Source: Aquamicrobium sp. (GTDB taxonomy: Bacteria; Pseudomonadota; Alphaproteobacteria; Rhizobiales; Rhizobiaceae). Taken from it: a stretch of DNA of 64,000 bases. Positions 47,335 to 57,710 of this stretch are shown here, one piece after another. Every line of letters starts with the position of its first letter. Position 1 is the first letter of the stretch. The notes beneath the pieces were generated by a model. It did not search any database, had not been told where the DNA came from, and saw only the letters and a list, made by a program, of their open reading frames with translations. The DNA is taken from positions 496,001 through 560,000 of the forward strand of contig JAHHDT010000005.1 of NCBI GenBank assembly GCA_019739225.1, given 5' to 3'. A program made the position numbers and the translations under genes.

Positions 47335-47589
47335 TCACGCGTCGTCGGAAAGAATGCCGGCCTCGTCCGCGGCGGCGGTGAAAGCCAAGCGCGCTGCTTT
47401 GCGAGCGCTGTCGCTTGTCGGATCCTGGAGCGCTTTTGTAAGCGCTTCCCTGGCGTGAGAATAGGCAGGGCCACTGTCGTCGGGCCAACCGTTGAGCAAC
47501 ATATGTTCTGCCTTTTCCATCCTCTCGACCCTACAGGTTTCCGTGTCGCTAACGATCAGGCAAACGGGTCGGTCCCACCAGTCCTTCAT
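47335..47589 (-). CDS. DUF982 domain protein
   Basis: 84 residues from ATG 47589, GGAG eight bases upstream. The layout (WWDRPVCLIVSD, then AEHMLLNGWPDDSGPAYSHA, then ARKAARLAFTAAADEAGIL) is that of DUF982, a small family expanded in rhizobia and of unknown function. It lies alone between mutS and the EAL-domain gene, on the opposite strand to both. Soluble, no cofactor motif. The open frame continues to 47817, but the extra part overlaps the EAL gene and is not family-like. Confidence 0.72.
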   Translation of the reverse strand: MKDWWDRPVCLIVSDTETCRVERMEKAEHMLLNGWPDDSGPAYSHAREALTKALQDPTSDSARKAARLAFTAAADEAGILSDDA

Positions 47590-47731
47590 CACAAGCACTC
47601 CGGTTGCAATCGGTTTCAACGCGGTGCGCACGTAACGGTTGCCCGGCGCAGGCGTACATGACGCCCGGCTCGCCATTAACCCTCGCTTGAGCATTTCATG
47701 GCCTACTGAAATGCGAATGGGGGGCCGTTCA

Positions 47732-49351
47732 ATGGCAAGGTTTGTCAGCGTCTTTATTTCGGCGGCGCACAGGCGACTGATTTCGCTGGTGGTCTGGCTC
47801 ATGGCCTTTGCGGTCATGGTGGCCGTGGTCGGCTGGTTCGCGCTGGATCAGGCCGGCAGGGCGATGAAGTACGAAGCGCGCTTCACGGCGGATCATTTCG
47901 TGCGCCTGCGCACGAACCTGCTTTCAACCTTCGACGCCATGCACGACAGCCTGACCGCCGAACCCTGTTCTCCCGCATTTCAGGAACAACTGCGCCGCAT
48001 TGCCTATCTGCCTGACGGTCTCAACGAATTCCTGTATGCGCCGGGCGGTCGCGCGCGCTGTTCTGCGAACGTCGCCGCCTTCGACGGAACGGTGGAGCTC
48101 GGCGCGCCCGACATTGCCCGGAAGGGTGAGCGCGGCATTGCGATGTGGGTCGATCGCGATCTGGGATTCGTGAGGCTGGCTGGCGAGCGCGGAACGATTG
48201 CGTTGAGCGAACCCTTCGCCGCCATCGTACCAGCCCAGGAAGCCGGCTTCCGCGGGCCCGACTGGATGTCGATGGAAGCGGTGCTTATTGCCGAGGACGG
48301 GAACTGGTGGCATCGCAGCGGCGAGCCGGGCATCTATGCGCGGCTGACTGCCGGCGACGCCGGTCTTTCCGAGTGGAAAAAGCGGGTGATGTCGTGTGAT
48401 GTCGGCGGCATGCATTGCGTCGCGGTCGAGGGCGACATGCGTGCCCTTGTCGCGCAGTACAGCGGTCCGGCGACGCTTTTGTTGCTCGCAGCGGCGATCG
48501 TCGCGACGCTTGTCATGTATCAGATCAACGCCTTGATCGCGCGGTACTGGTCGTTTGAGGCGCGCTTCCGCCGGCACCTCGATGCAAAGTCCATCATATG
48601 CGCCTATCAGCCCGTGATGGAGCTCGACACCGGCGAGATCACGGGCTGCGAGGTTCTCGCCCGCTGGCGTGATATTGATGACCGCGTCGTCTTCCCCGAC
48701 CGCTTTCTTGATGTCATAGAGCGTCACGATATGACACGGCGCTTCACCGAACTGGTGGCACAGCGCGCCTGCGAGGAACTTTCGGAACATCTGCCTGCGG
48801 GCAAGCGTCTGCAGGTCAACTTCAACATCTTCCCCTGCGATCTGGACAGCCAGAGCCTGGCGCGGACCTTCTCCGGGTTCACCTCGCAGCCCGATCGTTT
48901 CGACGTCGTGCTGGAGATCATCGAAAGCGACGAAATCCCGTCCAATGCGCAGCGCGAGATCGAGGCGCTGCGCCGTCTCGGCATCAAGACCTATATCGAC
49001 GATTTCGGCACCGGCTACTCGAACATGCAGAACCTGGCCGCGCTCTCGGTCGACGGCGTCAAGCTCGACCGCGCCTTTGCCATGGCGCCTGACAACTCGG
49101 TGATGGCGCGCATGCTGCGCTACGCCGTGGAGATGATCGAGGCGACAGGACGGGTCATGGTCGTGGAAGGCGTGGAGACGGCGGAACGCCTGGCGTTGCT
49201 GCGCGGCATGCAGGCGCGGGTCGATTTCGTGCAGGGTTACTTCATTTCCCGGCCGCTCGACATTGCGGCATTCGTGGCGTTCATGACCCCACAGCCGGTC
49301 TCGCTGGCGGAGCGCAAACGCAAGGCCGGTCTGGGTGTCGTCGCGGCCTAG
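47732..49351 (+). CDS. Cyclic-di-GMP phosphodiesterase, CSS sensor plus EAL domain
   Basis: 539 residues from ATG 47732 (MARFVSVF), with GGGGGG seven bases upstream. TM1 near 16-40, a periplasmic CSS-like domain with two cysteines ([15 protein letters not shown]), and TM2 near 245-265. The C-terminal EAL domain has [10 protein letters not shown] (EVL form), [37 protein letters not shown] and QGYF, so the catalytic set looks complete. The CSS domain is known to couple periplasmic disulfide state to enzyme activity; here the motif is CSP. Probably hydrolyses c-di-GMP. Confidence 0.88.
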   Translation: MARFVSVFISAAHRRLISLVVWLMAFAVMVAVVGWFALDQAGRAMKYEARFTADHFVRLRTNLLSTFDAMHDSLTAEPCSPAFQEQLRRIAYLPDGLNEFLYAPGGRARCSANVAAFDGTVELGAPDIARKGERGIAMWVDRDLGFVRLAGERGTIALSEPFAAIVPAQEAGFRGPDWMSMEAVLIAEDGNWWHRSGEPGIYARLTAGDAGLSEWKKRVMSCDVGGMHCVAVEGDMRALVAQYSGPATLLLLAAAIVATLVMYQINALIARYWSFEARFRRHLDAKSIICAYQPVMELDTGEITGCEVLARWRDIDDRVVFPDRFLDVIERHDMTRRFTELVAQRACEELSEHLPAGKRLQVNFNIFPCDLDSQSLARTFSGFTSQPDRFDVVLEIIESDEIPSNAQREIEALRRLGIKTYIDDFGTGYSNMQNLAALSVDGVKLDRAFAMAPDNSVMARMLRYAVEMIEATGRVMVVEGVETAERLALLRGMQARVDFVQGYFISRPLDIAAFVAFMTPQPVSLAERKRKAGLGVVAA

Positions 49352-49422
49352 CCGCAACAGCGCCATACACAAGGCGCAAATTTCGCGCTATAGACCCCGC
49401 GATTGCGGCAAGACCGGTGGGC

Positions 49423-52230
49423 ATGGCGAAGGTTCCTCTCAAACTGGACGAGATCATCGACGGCCGCGCGCTACTCGATGAGATGATTGCGCTGGCGGGC
49501 AAGGATGCCGCCGGTGCGCGGCCTGCCTTGATCCGCCTGCTGAAGGAACGCGTCGCCGAAGCCCGCGCCCGCGCGGAGGCCATGCTGATGGCTGATGGCG
49601 GCGGAACGGCCTGTGCGGCCCGGCTGTCGCATCTGATGGACGAGGTGATCCGCGCGCTTTATGCATTCGCCGTCGATCACGTCTACCACACCCGCAACCC
49701 ATCGGCGGCCGAGCGCATGGCGGTGGTGGCGGTCGGCGGATACGGGCGTGGAACGCTCGCGCCGGGCTCCGACATCGACCTGCTTTTCGTGTTGCCCTAC
49801 AAGCAGACGCCCTGGGGCGAGCAGATCGTCGAATACATCCTCTACGTGCTGTGGGACCTTGGCCTCAAGGTCGGCCACGCGACGCGTAATCTCGACGAGT
49901 GCATGCGCCTGTCGCGCACCGACGTCACCATCCGCACATCGATCCTGGAAGCGCGCTTCGTCAGCGGCGACGAGGCGATCTACGACACGCTGGTCACCCG
50001 GTTCGACACGGAAGTCGTCAAGGATACGGGCGCCGAATACGTGCAGGCGAAGCTCGCCGAGCGCGACGAGCGGCATGCCAAGGGCGGCGAAAGCCGCTAT
50101 CTGGTCGAGCCGAACGTTAAGGAAGGCAAGGGCGGCCTGCGTGACCTGCACACCCTGTTCTGGATCGGCAAATATTATTACCGGGTGCCGACCGCCGAGG
50201 AACTCGTCGGCAAGGGCGTGTTCACGCGCAAGGAATTCCTGCAGTTCCGCAAGGCGGAGGATTTCCTCTGGGCAGTGCGCTGCCACATGCACTTCCTGAC
50301 CGGGCGAGCCGAGGAGCGGCTGCATTTCGACATCCAGCGCGAGATAGCCGAGCGCCTGGGCTATACCAGCCATCCGGGCCTGTCCGCCGTCGAGCGGTTC
50401 ATGAAGCACTACTTTCTCACCGCCAAGACGGTGGGCGACCTGACCCGCATCTTCTGCGCGGCGCTCGAGGAGGAGCAGGCCAAGCATGTGCCGGGCTTCA
50501 ACCGCATCTTCCTGAATTTCTCCCGGCGCAAACGCAAGCTCGCCGGCAGCAGCGACTTCATCGTCGACAATCACCGCATCAACATCGCCGACGAGCAGGT
50601 ATTCGAGCGCGACCCGGTCAATCTGCTGCGGCTGTTCTGGCTGGCCGACAAGCACGGCCTCGAATTCCACCCCGACGCGCTGAAACTTTTGACCCGCTCG
50701 CTCAAGCTCGTGGACCGCAACCTGCGGCGCAACGAGGAAGCCAACCGACTTTTCATGGATGTGCTCACCTCCGGCCGCAACCCGGAGCTCAATCTCAGGC
50801 GCATGAACGAGGCCGGCCTGCTCGGCAAGCTCATCCCCGATTTCAACAAGATCGTGGCGATGATGCAGTTCAACATGTACCACCACTACACGGTCGACGA
50901 GCATCTGATCCGCTGCGTGGGTGTTCTGGCCGAGATCGAGCATGGCGACGCCGAGGCCGTGCATCCGCTGTCGCATTCGCTGATGCCGTCGTTGCAGCCT
51001 CTGCGAGACATCCTTTACGTCGCCGTGCTGTTCCACGACATCGCCAAGGGGCGGCCGGAGGACCACTCCGAAGCCGGCGCCCGCATTGCGCGCAGGTTGT
51101 GCCCGCATATGGGCTTTTCCAAAGCCGATACCGAAACCATCGCTTGGCTGATCGAGAACCATCTCGTCATGTCGATGACGGCGCAGACCCGCGACCTCAA
51201 CGACCGTAAGACGATCCAGGATTTCGCCGACGTCGTGCAGTCGGTCGAGCGGCTGAAGCTTCTTCTGGTGCTGACCGTGTGCGACATTCGCGGTGTCGGC
51301 CCCGGCGTGTGGAACGGCTGGAAGGGCCAGCTCCTGCGCACGCTCTATTACGAGACCGAGCTGCAACTGACCGGCGGCTTCTCGGAGGTCACACGCGCCA
51401 AGCGCGCCCAGGAAGCCCGCGCCGTGCTCGATGAGGCGCTGGCGGATTGGCCCGAAAAGGAGCGCAAGCACTATCTGGGCCTGCACTATGACAACTATCT
51501 GCTGACGGTCGATCTCGATGACCAGATCCGCCATGCGGGCTTCATCCGCGAGACGGATGCGGCCTCGCGGAGACTGGCGACGATGGTGCGCACGCACCAG
51601 TTCGAGGCGGTGACCGAGATAACGGTGCTGTCGCCGGACCATCCGCGCCTGCTTTCGGTGATCGCGGGTGCCTGTGCTGCGGCAGGCGCCAACATCGTGG
51701 ATGCGCAGATTTTCACCACCGCCGACGGTCGAGCGCTCGACACCATCCTGATCTCCCGAGAGTTCGACCTGGACGAGGACGAGCGCCGGCGCGCGCAGCG
51801 GGTGGGGCGGCTGATCGAGGACGTGCTGTCCGGCAAGAGCTGGCTGCCCGAGATGATCGAGAAGCGCACCAAGCCACGGCGTGGGGCCAAGACGTTCCGG
51901 GTGCAGCCGCGCGCGGAAGTGCGCAACACCCTGTCGAACCGCTTTTCGGTCGTCGAGGTCAAGGGACTGGACCGTCCCGGCCTGCTGTCGGAAATCACCG
52001 GCGCGATCTCCGATCTGTCGCTGGACATCGCTTCCGCACACATCACGACCTTCGGCGAAAAGGTCATCGACACCTTCTACGTCACCGACCTGACAGGACA
52101 GAAGATCGAGAATCCGACGCGCCAGGACAATATCCGCAAGCGGCTCATTGCCGTGATGGACGGCAGCGATACGGCGCGCAACGGCAACAGTCGCAGCACC
52201 GGGTCGGCATCGAAGGCGGCAGCCGAGTGA
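49423..52230 (+). CDS. glnD: [Protein-PII] uridylyltransferase / UMP-removing enzyme GlnD
   Basis: 935 residues from ATG 49423 (a GTG at 49417 adds two). Nucleotidyltransferase motif [16 protein letters not shown] at 105-120 with D117/D119, HD hydrolase motif [15 protein letters not shown] near 539, and two C-terminal ACT domains (about 728-810 and 840-915) that sense glutamine. It uridylylates PII under nitrogen limitation and deuridylylates it in excess. Precedes murJ, an order usual in Rhizobiales. Confidence 0.96.
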   Translation: MAKVPLKLDEIIDGRALLDEMIALAGKDAAGARPALIRLLKERVAEARARAEAMLMADGGGTACAARLSHLMDEVIRALYAFAVDHVYHTRNPSAAERMAVVAVGGYGRGTLAPGSDIDLLFVLPYKQTPWGEQIVEYILYVLWDLGLKVGHATRNLDECMRLSRTDVTIRTSILEARFVSGDEAIYDTLVTRFDTEVVKDTGAEYVQAKLAERDERHAKGGESRYLVEPNVKEGKGGLRDLHTLFWIGKYYYRVPTAEELVGKGVFTRKEFLQFRKAEDFLWAVRCHMHFLTGRAEERLHFDIQREIAERLGYTSHPGLSAVERFMKHYFLTAKTVGDLTRIFCAALEEEQAKHVPGFNRIFLNFSRRKRKLAGSSDFIVDNHRINIADEQVFERDPVNLLRLFWLADKHGLEFHPDALKLLTRSLKLVDRNLRRNEEANRLFMDVLTSGRNPELNLRRMNEAGLLGKLIPDFNKIVAMMQFNMYHHYTVDEHLIRCVGVLAEIEHGDAEAVHPLSHSLMPSLQPLRDILYVAVLFHDIAKGRPEDHSEAGARIARRLCPHMGFSKADTETIAWLIENHLVMSMTAQTRDLNDRKTIQDFADVVQSVERLKLLLVLTVCDIRGVGPGVWNGWKGQLLRTLYYETELQLTGGFSEVTRAKRAQEARAVLDEALADWPEKERKHYLGLHYDNYLLTVDLDDQIRHAGFIRETDAASRRLATMVRTHQFEAVTEITVLSPDHPRLLSVIAGACAAAGANIVDAQIFTTADGRALDTILISREFDLDEDERRRAQRVGRLIEDVLSGKSWLPEMIEKRTKPRRGAKTFRVQPRAEVRNTLSNRFSVVEVKGLDRPGLLSEITGAISDLSLDIASAHITTFGEKVIDTFYVTDLTGQKIENPTRQDNIRKRLIAVMDGSDTARNGNSRSTGSASKAAAE

Positions 52231-52288
52231 GACTGCGCGGTCGAGCGTGCATGGCGATGGCCTGCGGGCCTTTGGGGACCATTTCTCA

Positions 52289-53887
52289 ATGAGCCTTGTC
52301 AAGAAATTCGCCACCGTCGGCGGCGCGACTTCCATTAGCCGTGTCGCCGGCTTCGTGCGCGAGGCGCTGATCGGAGCGGCACTCGGCGCCGGGCCTGTGG
52401 CCGATGCATTCTACGCGGCATTTCGCTTTCCGAACCTCTTCCGCCGGCTTTTCGCCGAGGGTGCGTTCAACACCGCCTTCATTCCGCTCTTCGCCAAGGA
52501 GCTGGAAGGCGGCGGCGAGGATGCGGCGCGGCGCTTTGCCGAACAGGTGCTCGCCGTGCTTGTCACCTGGCTTCTGCTGCTCTCGGCGCTGGCGATGCTG
52601 TTCATGCCGCTGCTGGTCGCATGGGTCATCGCGCCAGGGTTCACGGAGGATCCTGACAAGTTCGACCTGACCGTGGCGATGACTCGGATCATGTTCCCGT
52701 ATCTGTTCTGCATGTCGCTGGTGGCGATGCTGTCGGGCATCCTCAATTCGATGCGACGCTATTTCGTCGCCGCCTTCGTGCCCGTCCTGCTCAACCTCAT
52801 CCTGATCGGCGTTCTTGCCATCGGCCTTTATGCCGACATCGGAGAGCGCCGCACGGGTCTATGGATGTCGTGGGGCGTTTTCGCATCGGGTATCGCGCAG
52901 CTTTTCTTCCTGCTGTGGGGCGTGCGGCGGCAGGGGTTTTCACTGAGCCTGCGCCTGCCTGTCTTCACGCCTGCGGTGAAGCGGCTGCTCGTGCTGATGG
53001 GGCCGGCGCTTTTGACCGGCGGCGTCACCCAGATCAATCTGCTGGTGGGCCAGATGATCGCGTCCGCGCAGGAAGGCGCGATTTCGCTGCTCAACTATGC
53101 CGACCGCATCAACCAGCTTCCGCTGGGCATCATCGGAATTGCCGTCGGCGTCGTGCTGCTGCCCGAGCTGGCCCGCGCGTTGAAGGCCGGCGACCATGAG
53201 GATGCGCAGCACCTTCAGAACCGCTCGCTGGAATTCGCGCTCGGGTTGACCCTGCCGTCGGCGGTGGGCTTCGTGCTTTTCGCCGGGCCGCTGGTCAACC
53301 TCCTCTACGAACGCGGTGCCTTCACGGCCGAGACCACCGCGCTGACCGCGGCCGCACTCTCCGCGTTCGCGGTCGGGCTGCCCGCCTATGTACTGATAAA
53401 GGTCTTCTCGCCGGCCTATTTCGCGCGGCTCGACATGAAGAGCCCGATGTGGTTCTCGGCCATCGCCGTCGTCGTGAACATCGTGGCGAGCCTGCTCCTG
53501 TTCCCGTTCTACGGCCATGTCGGCATCGCGGTCGCCACCTCGATCTCGGCCTGGCTGAATTTCGCGCTACTGGCCGCCGTCCTGTGGCAACGCGGGGATT
53601 TCCGTCCGTCGGCGACGACGCTGCGGCGTGTGGCGATGATCGTGATGGCCAGCGCTGCCATGGGTGTCGCGGTGCTCGTGCTCGATTATCTTTTTGCCGC
53701 TTGGCTGGCGGCTCCGTCGCTGCTGGTGCGCCTCGGTGCGGTGCTGGCCGTGATCGGCATTGCTGCGGTGATCTATTTCGCGATCGTCATCGCCACCGGT
53801 GCGGTGGACAAAGGCCAGCTCCTCGGCGTCTTCAGGCGGCGACGCAAGGCAGCCGGTGCGGCGCCCGCGACGCCCCTTGATCCCTAG
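52289..53887 (+). CDS. murJ: Lipid II flippase MurJ
   Basis: 532 residues from ATG 52289 (MSLVKKFATVGGATSISRVA). About 14 membrane helices; the N-terminal GFVREALIGAALGAGPVADAF, FRFPNLFRRLFAEGAFNTAF and GVLLPELARALKAG segments are MurJ/MviN hallmarks. It flips lipid II to the periplasmic face for peptidoglycan synthesis. 58 bases after glnD and followed by trpS. The open frame begins at 52247, without a good ribosome-binding site. Confidence 0.95.
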   Translation: MSLVKKFATVGGATSISRVAGFVREALIGAALGAGPVADAFYAAFRFPNLFRRLFAEGAFNTAFIPLFAKELEGGGEDAARRFAEQVLAVLVTWLLLLSALAMLFMPLLVAWVIAPGFTEDPDKFDLTVAMTRIMFPYLFCMSLVAMLSGILNSMRRYFVAAFVPVLLNLILIGVLAIGLYADIGERRTGLWMSWGVFASGIAQLFFLLWGVRRQGFSLSLRLPVFTPAVKRLLVLMGPALLTGGVTQINLLVGQMIASAQEGAISLLNYADRINQLPLGIIGIAVGVVLLPELARALKAGDHEDAQHLQNRSLEFALGLTLPSAVGFVLFAGPLVNLLYERGAFTAETTALTAAALSAFAVGLPAYVLIKVFSPAYFARLDMKSPMWFSAIAVVVNIVASLLLFPFYGHVGIAVATSISAWLNFALLAAVLWQRGDFRPSATTLRRVAMIVMASAAMGVAVLVLDYLFAAWLAAPSLLVRLGAVLAVIGIAAVIYFAIVIATGAVDKGQLLGVFRRRRKAAGAAPATPLDP

Positions 53888-53965
53888 GCTTCCATCCGCC
53901 ATAAGCGCCACGCGATCTTCCGCCCTCGCCAGCAACGAGGCCCTCCACCAGCCCCGGACACCACC

Positions 53966-55033
53966 ATGAGCAGCTTCAAGCCCCTAGTCTTTTCCGGCGT
54001 TCAGCCGACCGGAAACCTGCACCTCGGCAACTATCTCGGCGCGATCCGCAAATTCGTCGCGCTGCAGGAAAGCCACGACTGCATCTATTGCGTTGTCGAC
54101 CTGCATTCGATCACCGCGCAGCTCGTCCATGACGACCTGCCCGGCCAGACCCGTTCGATCACAGCGGCATTCCTGGCGGCCGGCATCGATCCGACGAAGC
54201 ATATCGTCTTCAACCAGAGCCGGGTGCGGCAGCACGCCGAACTCGCTTGGGTCTTCAACTGCGTGGCCCGCATCGGCTGGATGAACCGCATGACCCAGTT
54301 CAAGGACAAGGCCGGCAAGGACCGCGAGAACGCATCGCTCGGCCTTCTGGCCTATCCGAGCCTGATGGCCGCGGACATTCTCGTCTATCGCGCCACGCAC
54401 GTGCCGGTGGGCGACGACCAGAAGCAGCATCTCGAGCTGACGCGCGACATCGCCGCCAAGTTCAACAACGACTTCTCCGCCAAGATCGGTGATCTCGGCC
54501 TTGGTGTGGAGATGGAAGTCGGCGAGGAAACCGTCAATGGCTTCTTCCCGCTGACCGAACCGCTGATCGAGGGGCCGGCGACGCGCGTGATGAGCCTGCG
54601 CGACGGCTCCAAGAAGATGTCGAAGTCCGATCCCTCGGACCTGTCGCGCATCAACCTGACCGATGACGCGGATGCCATCTCGAAGAAGATCAAGAAGGCC
54701 AAGACCGATCCCGAGCCGTTGCCGTCCGAACTCGACGGTCTGAAGGCACGCCCGGAAGCCGAAAACCTCGTCGGCATCTATGCGGCACTGGCCGAAAAGA
54801 GCCGCGAGGCAGTGATAGCCGAATTCGGCGGGCAGCAGTTCTCCGCCTTCAAGCCGGCGCTCGCCGATCTGGCGGTCGACAAGCTCGCCCCGATCGCTGC
54901 CGAGATGCGCCGCATTTCGGCAGACACGACCTATGTCGACGGGGTGCTGCGGGACGGCGCCGAACGCGCCGAGGTGATCGCGGAGGCCACCATGAAGGGC
55001 GTGCGCGAGATCATTGGCCTGCTCAACGACTGA
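53966..55033 (+). CDS. trpS: Tryptophanyl-tRNA synthetase
   Basis: 355 residues, class I synthetase. The HIGH motif is HLGN at 19-22 ([15 protein letters not shown]), the KMSKS motif KMSKS at 217-221. It charges tRNA-Trp. Normal length. 78 bases after murJ on the same strand; no attenuator-type leader seen. Confidence 0.96.
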   Translation: MSSFKPLVFSGVQPTGNLHLGNYLGAIRKFVALQESHDCIYCVVDLHSITAQLVHDDLPGQTRSITAAFLAAGIDPTKHIVFNQSRVRQHAELAWVFNCVARIGWMNRMTQFKDKAGKDRENASLGLLAYPSLMAADILVYRATHVPVGDDQKQHLELTRDIAAKFNNDFSAKIGDLGLGVEMEVGEETVNGFFPLTEPLIEGPATRVMSLRDGSKKMSKSDPSDLSRINLTDDADAISKKIKKAKTDPEPLPSELDGLKARPEAENLVGIYAALAEKSREAVIAEFGGQQFSAFKPALADLAVDKLAPIAAEMRRISADTTYVDGVLRDGAERAEVIAEATMKGVREIIGLLND

Positions 55034-55130
55034 TAAGGCCTGGCGGTTTGCCCGGATGCGACGGCTTGCCCGCCGCCGCGTCCGATGGCAGATTGCGCCG
55101 TCGGCAGCGGGTGCCGGGTCGGGAGATTAG

Positions 55131-55622
55131 ATGGTTTCCAAACGTCTCAGCCGTGAAGCCGGTCACCGGCGGAAATTCCTTGCGGTCGCCGATGAAACGC
55201 CGGAATCCGAGCGCGCGATCGCCTATGCCTCGCGCCGTGCACAGGCGACGAACGGCTCGGTCGTGCTTCTCTATGTCATCGAGCCTGGCGATTTCCAGCA
55301 TTGGCTCGGCGTCGAGCAGATCATGCGTGAGGAGGCCAATTCGGCCGCCGCGGCCGTGCTCGATGCCCAGGCAGTGAAGGTGCGCGAGCGGATCGGCATC
55401 GAACCGGAACTGGTGATCCGCGAGGGCTCGCCGACGGAAGAGATCCACAAGCTGATCGAGGACGACCAGGACATCGCGATCCTGGTGCTGGCAGCAGGCG
55501 GCGCGAAAGAGGGGCCGGGACCTCTGGTCGCGTCCGTCGCCGGCAAAGCGGCCGCGTTCCCGATCCCCGTCACGGTCGTGCCGATGAGCCTGTCGGACGA
55601 GGATATCGAAAGCCTCGCCTGA
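55131..55622 (+). CDS. Universal stress protein (UspA family)
   Basis: 163 residues, one Usp domain. The N-terminal FLAVADETPESERAIAYASR and the C-terminal ILVLAAGGAKEGPGPLVASV follow the Usp fold; the usual ATP-binding G-2x-G-9x-G(S/T) pattern is only partly kept, so ATP binding is uncertain. Cytoplasmic stress-related protein. It sits between trpS and the nfuA-type gene, and a GGGAG lies before ATG 55131. Confidence 0.87.
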   Translation: MVSKRLSREAGHRRKFLAVADETPESERAIAYASRRAQATNGSVVLLYVIEPGDFQHWLGVEQIMREEANSAAAAVLDAQAVKVRERIGIEPELVIREGSPTEEIHKLIEDDQDIAILVLAAGGAKEGPGPLVASVAGKAAAFPIPVTVVPMSLSDEDIESLA

Positions 55623-55705
55623 TCCTCTTGCGGAGATTGCGCGGCGGGCCACCGCTTACCATATGAAAGCCGATTGGCGCTTGCAGTTCGATGCGGGTAG
55701 GCCTA

Positions 55706-55722
55706 TTTAGAATTATTCCAAA
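55706..55722 (+). promoter_or_regulatory. Irr-type iron-control element (ICE) in the nfuA promoter
   Basis: TTTAGAATTATTCCAAA matches the rhizobial Irr box TTTAGAA-N3-TTCTAAA at 13 of 14 defined bases (one C for T). A plausible -10, TATATG, begins two bases downstream, and the start codon is 21 bases after the box. Repression by Irr under iron limitation is inferred from the known motif and the Fe-S cluster role of the gene. Confidence 0.72.
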
Positions 55723-55743
55723 CTATATGAACGGAGAACGCCG

Positions 55744-56325
55744 ATGTTCATCCAGACCGAAGCCACGCCAAATCCCGCGACGCTGAAGTTCCTGCCGGGC
55801 AAGGTGGTGCTCGAGGAAGGCACGGCGGATTTCCGCAACGCCGATTCGGCCGCTGCCTCATCCGCACTGGCCGGGCGCCTGTTCGCGGTGCCGGGCGTTG
55901 TCGGTGTCTTCTTCGGCTACGATTTCGTGACCGTCACGAAGTCCGACGAACATGACTGGCAGCACCTGAAGCCTGCCATCCTTGGCACGATCATGGAGCA
56001 TTTCATGTCGGGCCAGCCGGTCATGGCCTCGCTCAACGCTGCGGCGGAAGAGCGCGCGGCAAGCGCCGGCGAAGAGTTCTACGACAAGGAGGACGAGGAG
56101 ATCGTCCTGACCATCAAGGAACTGCTCGACACGCGGGTTCGCCCGGCCGTGGCGCAGGATGGCGGCGACATCACTTTCCGTGGATACGAGAACGGTACGG
56201 TATTCCTGCACATGAAGGGCGCTTGTGCCGGCTGCCCGTCTTCGACCGCGACGCTCAAGCACGGCATCCAGAACCTGCTGCGCCACTTCGTGCCCGAGGT
56301 TCAGCAGGTCGAACAGATTTCCTGA
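55744..56325 (+). CDS. NifU-domain Fe-S cluster carrier (NfuA/Nfu1-like)
   Basis: 193 residues. N-terminal Nfu_N domain (MFIQTEATPNPATLKFLPG) and C-terminal NifU domain with the cluster-binding CAGC (C161, C164) in GACAGCPSSTATLKHGI. It carries [4Fe-4S] clusters to apo-proteins. Alphaproteobacterial and mitochondrial Nfu1 type, lacking the A-type domain of E. coli NfuA. GGAGAACGCCG precedes ATG 55744, and an Irr box lies in the promoter. Ends at a strong terminator. Confidence 0.93.
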   Translation: MFIQTEATPNPATLKFLPGKVVLEEGTADFRNADSAAASSALAGRLFAVPGVVGVFFGYDFVTVTKSDEHDWQHLKPAILGTIMEHFMSGQPVMASLNAAAEERAASAGEEFYDKEDEEIVLTIKELLDTRVRPAVAQDGGDITFRGYENGTVFLHMKGACAGCPSSTATLKHGIQNLLRHFVPEVQQVEQIS

Positions 56326-56352
56326 CGGGCCACTCGGCTGTTTCAGGATAAC

Positions 56353-56378
56353 AAAAAACCGGGCTTGCGCCCGGTTTT
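56353..56378. terminator. Bidirectional terminator, nfuA / L,D-transpeptidase
   Basis: Stem AAAACCGGGC / GCCCGGTTTT (56355-56364 with 56369-56378, loop TTGC) with T-runs on both strands. It lies 27 bases after nfuA and 38 bases after the convergent transpeptidase gene. Confidence 0.88.
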
Positions 56379-56416
56379 CTGCATTTGGGACGTCAGTGTT
56401 GCCTAGACGGTCCGCC

Positions 56417-57031
56417 TTATTTCACGATCACCTTCGCGCCTACGTCGGCGCGCTCGTAGAGGTCGATGACGTCCTGGTTGATCATTCGGATGCAGCCGGA
56501 CGACATCGCCTTGCCGATCGAATTCCATTCCGGCGTGCCATGCAGCCGGTAACCGGTGTCGCCACCCTTGTTGAAGAGATACAGCGCGCGCGCACCCAGC
56601 GGGTTGCTGAGACCGCCCGGCTGTCCGCCGCGCCACTTGGCGAGCTCGGGCTGGCGACCGATCATCGCTGCCGGCGGCGTCCAGGTCGGCCACTCGCGCT
56701 TCATGGCGATGCGCGCCGTGCCGTTCCACTCGAAGCCTTCGCGGCCGACGCCGATGCCGTAGCGCATCGCCTTGCCGTCGCCCATCACGAAATAGAGGAA
56801 CTTGTCGTTGGTATCGACAATGATCGTGCCGGGCTTCTCGCTGGTGTCGTACTTGACGATCTGCCGGTGGTACTGCCTCGGCACCTTGTTGATCGGAATC
56901 TGCGGAAGCTGGTAGCCGGAGTCCTTCTTGGCACCGTATTCCGAGGTGAAGATCGTGCCCCCGGTGCTGCATCCCGCAAGCGCAGTTGCAGCCCCAAGCG
57001 CCGCAACGATGAAAAGCGTCTTCAGTCGCAT
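56417..57031 (-). CDS. L,D-transpeptidase lipoprotein (YkuD domain)
   Basis: 204 residues. Lipoprotein signal with lipobox LAGC at 18-21 (ALAGCSTGG), so LspA should process it. YkuD catalytic domain with RLHGTPEWNSIGKAMSSGCI; the nucleophile is C180 in SSGCIRM. It forms 3-3 peptidoglycan cross-links or attaches proteins to peptidoglycan, and works in the periplasm. Convergent with nfuA, separated by a terminator. A gap of 236 bases separates it from divergent hmrR. Confidence 0.92.
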   Translation of the reverse strand: MRLKTLFIVAALGAATALAGCSTGGTIFTSEYGAKKDSGYQLPQIPINKVPRQYHRQIVKYDTSEKPGTIIVDTNDKFLYFVMGDGKAMRYGIGVGREGFEWNGTARIAMKREWPTWTPPAAMIGRQPELAKWRGGQPGGLSNPLGARALYLFNKGGDTGYRLHGTPEWNSIGKAMSSGCIRMINQDVIDLYERADVGAKVIVK

Positions 57032-57267
57032 ATGATACTCAAACCCCCACAGCCAGCTTGTTGCCCGATTCGAGCCGTATTTCTGCCATGGTCTGTTTGG
57101 CTTACCCAGCGGCGTTTGCCAAGTCTCCGACGCCCATGTGCAACGACCCCGTCGCAGCTTACTGCAGGTCTATGGTAAATGCGCAACATTCTCACGGCTT
57201 CGTGAAGAAAACGCGCCCAACATTGCTCATCCTTTCGAGGGCGGGCATAGCTAAAGAGAGGTGTTAG

Positions 57268-57672
57268 ATGAACGTTTCGGCAGCCGCCCGGCGCTCGGGT
57301 CTTCCAGCCAAGACCATCCGTTACTATGAGGACGTCGGCTTGCTGAAGCCGGACAGGTCCGCAAACGGCTATCGCGACTATTCCGGCGACGACGTGCATC
57401 GGCTGGCTTTCCTCAAGCGCGCCCGGGGCCTCGGTTTCTCGATCGAGGAATGCCGGCAGCTCATGACGCTCTACAGGGACCGAAGCCGCGCCAGCCACGA
57501 CGTGCGCGAGATCGCGATCGCGCATGTCGCGGCGATCGAGGAGAAGATGCGCGAACTGGAATCGATGCGCCGCACGCTCAACCGGTTGATCACGGCCTGC
57601 CACGGCGACGACCGGCCCGATTGCCCGATCCTCGACGATATGGCGGGAGCATTGCAGGATACGCACGCCTGA
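57268..57672 (+). CDS. hmrR: Cu(I)-responsive MerR-family regulator (HmrR/CueR)
   Basis: 134 residues. MerR winged HTH (MNVSAAARRSGLPAKTIRYY), dimerisation helix, and metal-binding loop ACHGDDRPDCPIL with C111 and C119, matching CueR C112/C120 spacing. It activates copper export genes by untwisting a long-spacer promoter. No copper ATPase or multicopper oxidase is near, and no CueR-type operator was recognised in 57032-57267. GAGAGGTGTTAG precedes ATG 57268. Confidence 0.92.
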   Translation: MNVSAAARRSGLPAKTIRYYEDVGLLKPDRSANGYRDYSGDDVHRLAFLKRARGLGFSIEECRQLMTLYRDRSRASHDVREIAIAHVAAIEEKMRELESMRRTLNRLITACHGDDRPDCPILDDMAGALQDTHA

Positions 57673-57710
57673 CGGTTCAATGCCGACGCCTTTGATGGCA
57701 TTGTCGCTCC

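Noticed and set aside
49471-52335. 954-residue minus-strand ORF opposite glnD
   Set aside because: Shadow of GlnD, which has all its motifs; the shadow spans the start of murJ too and has no ribosome-binding site.
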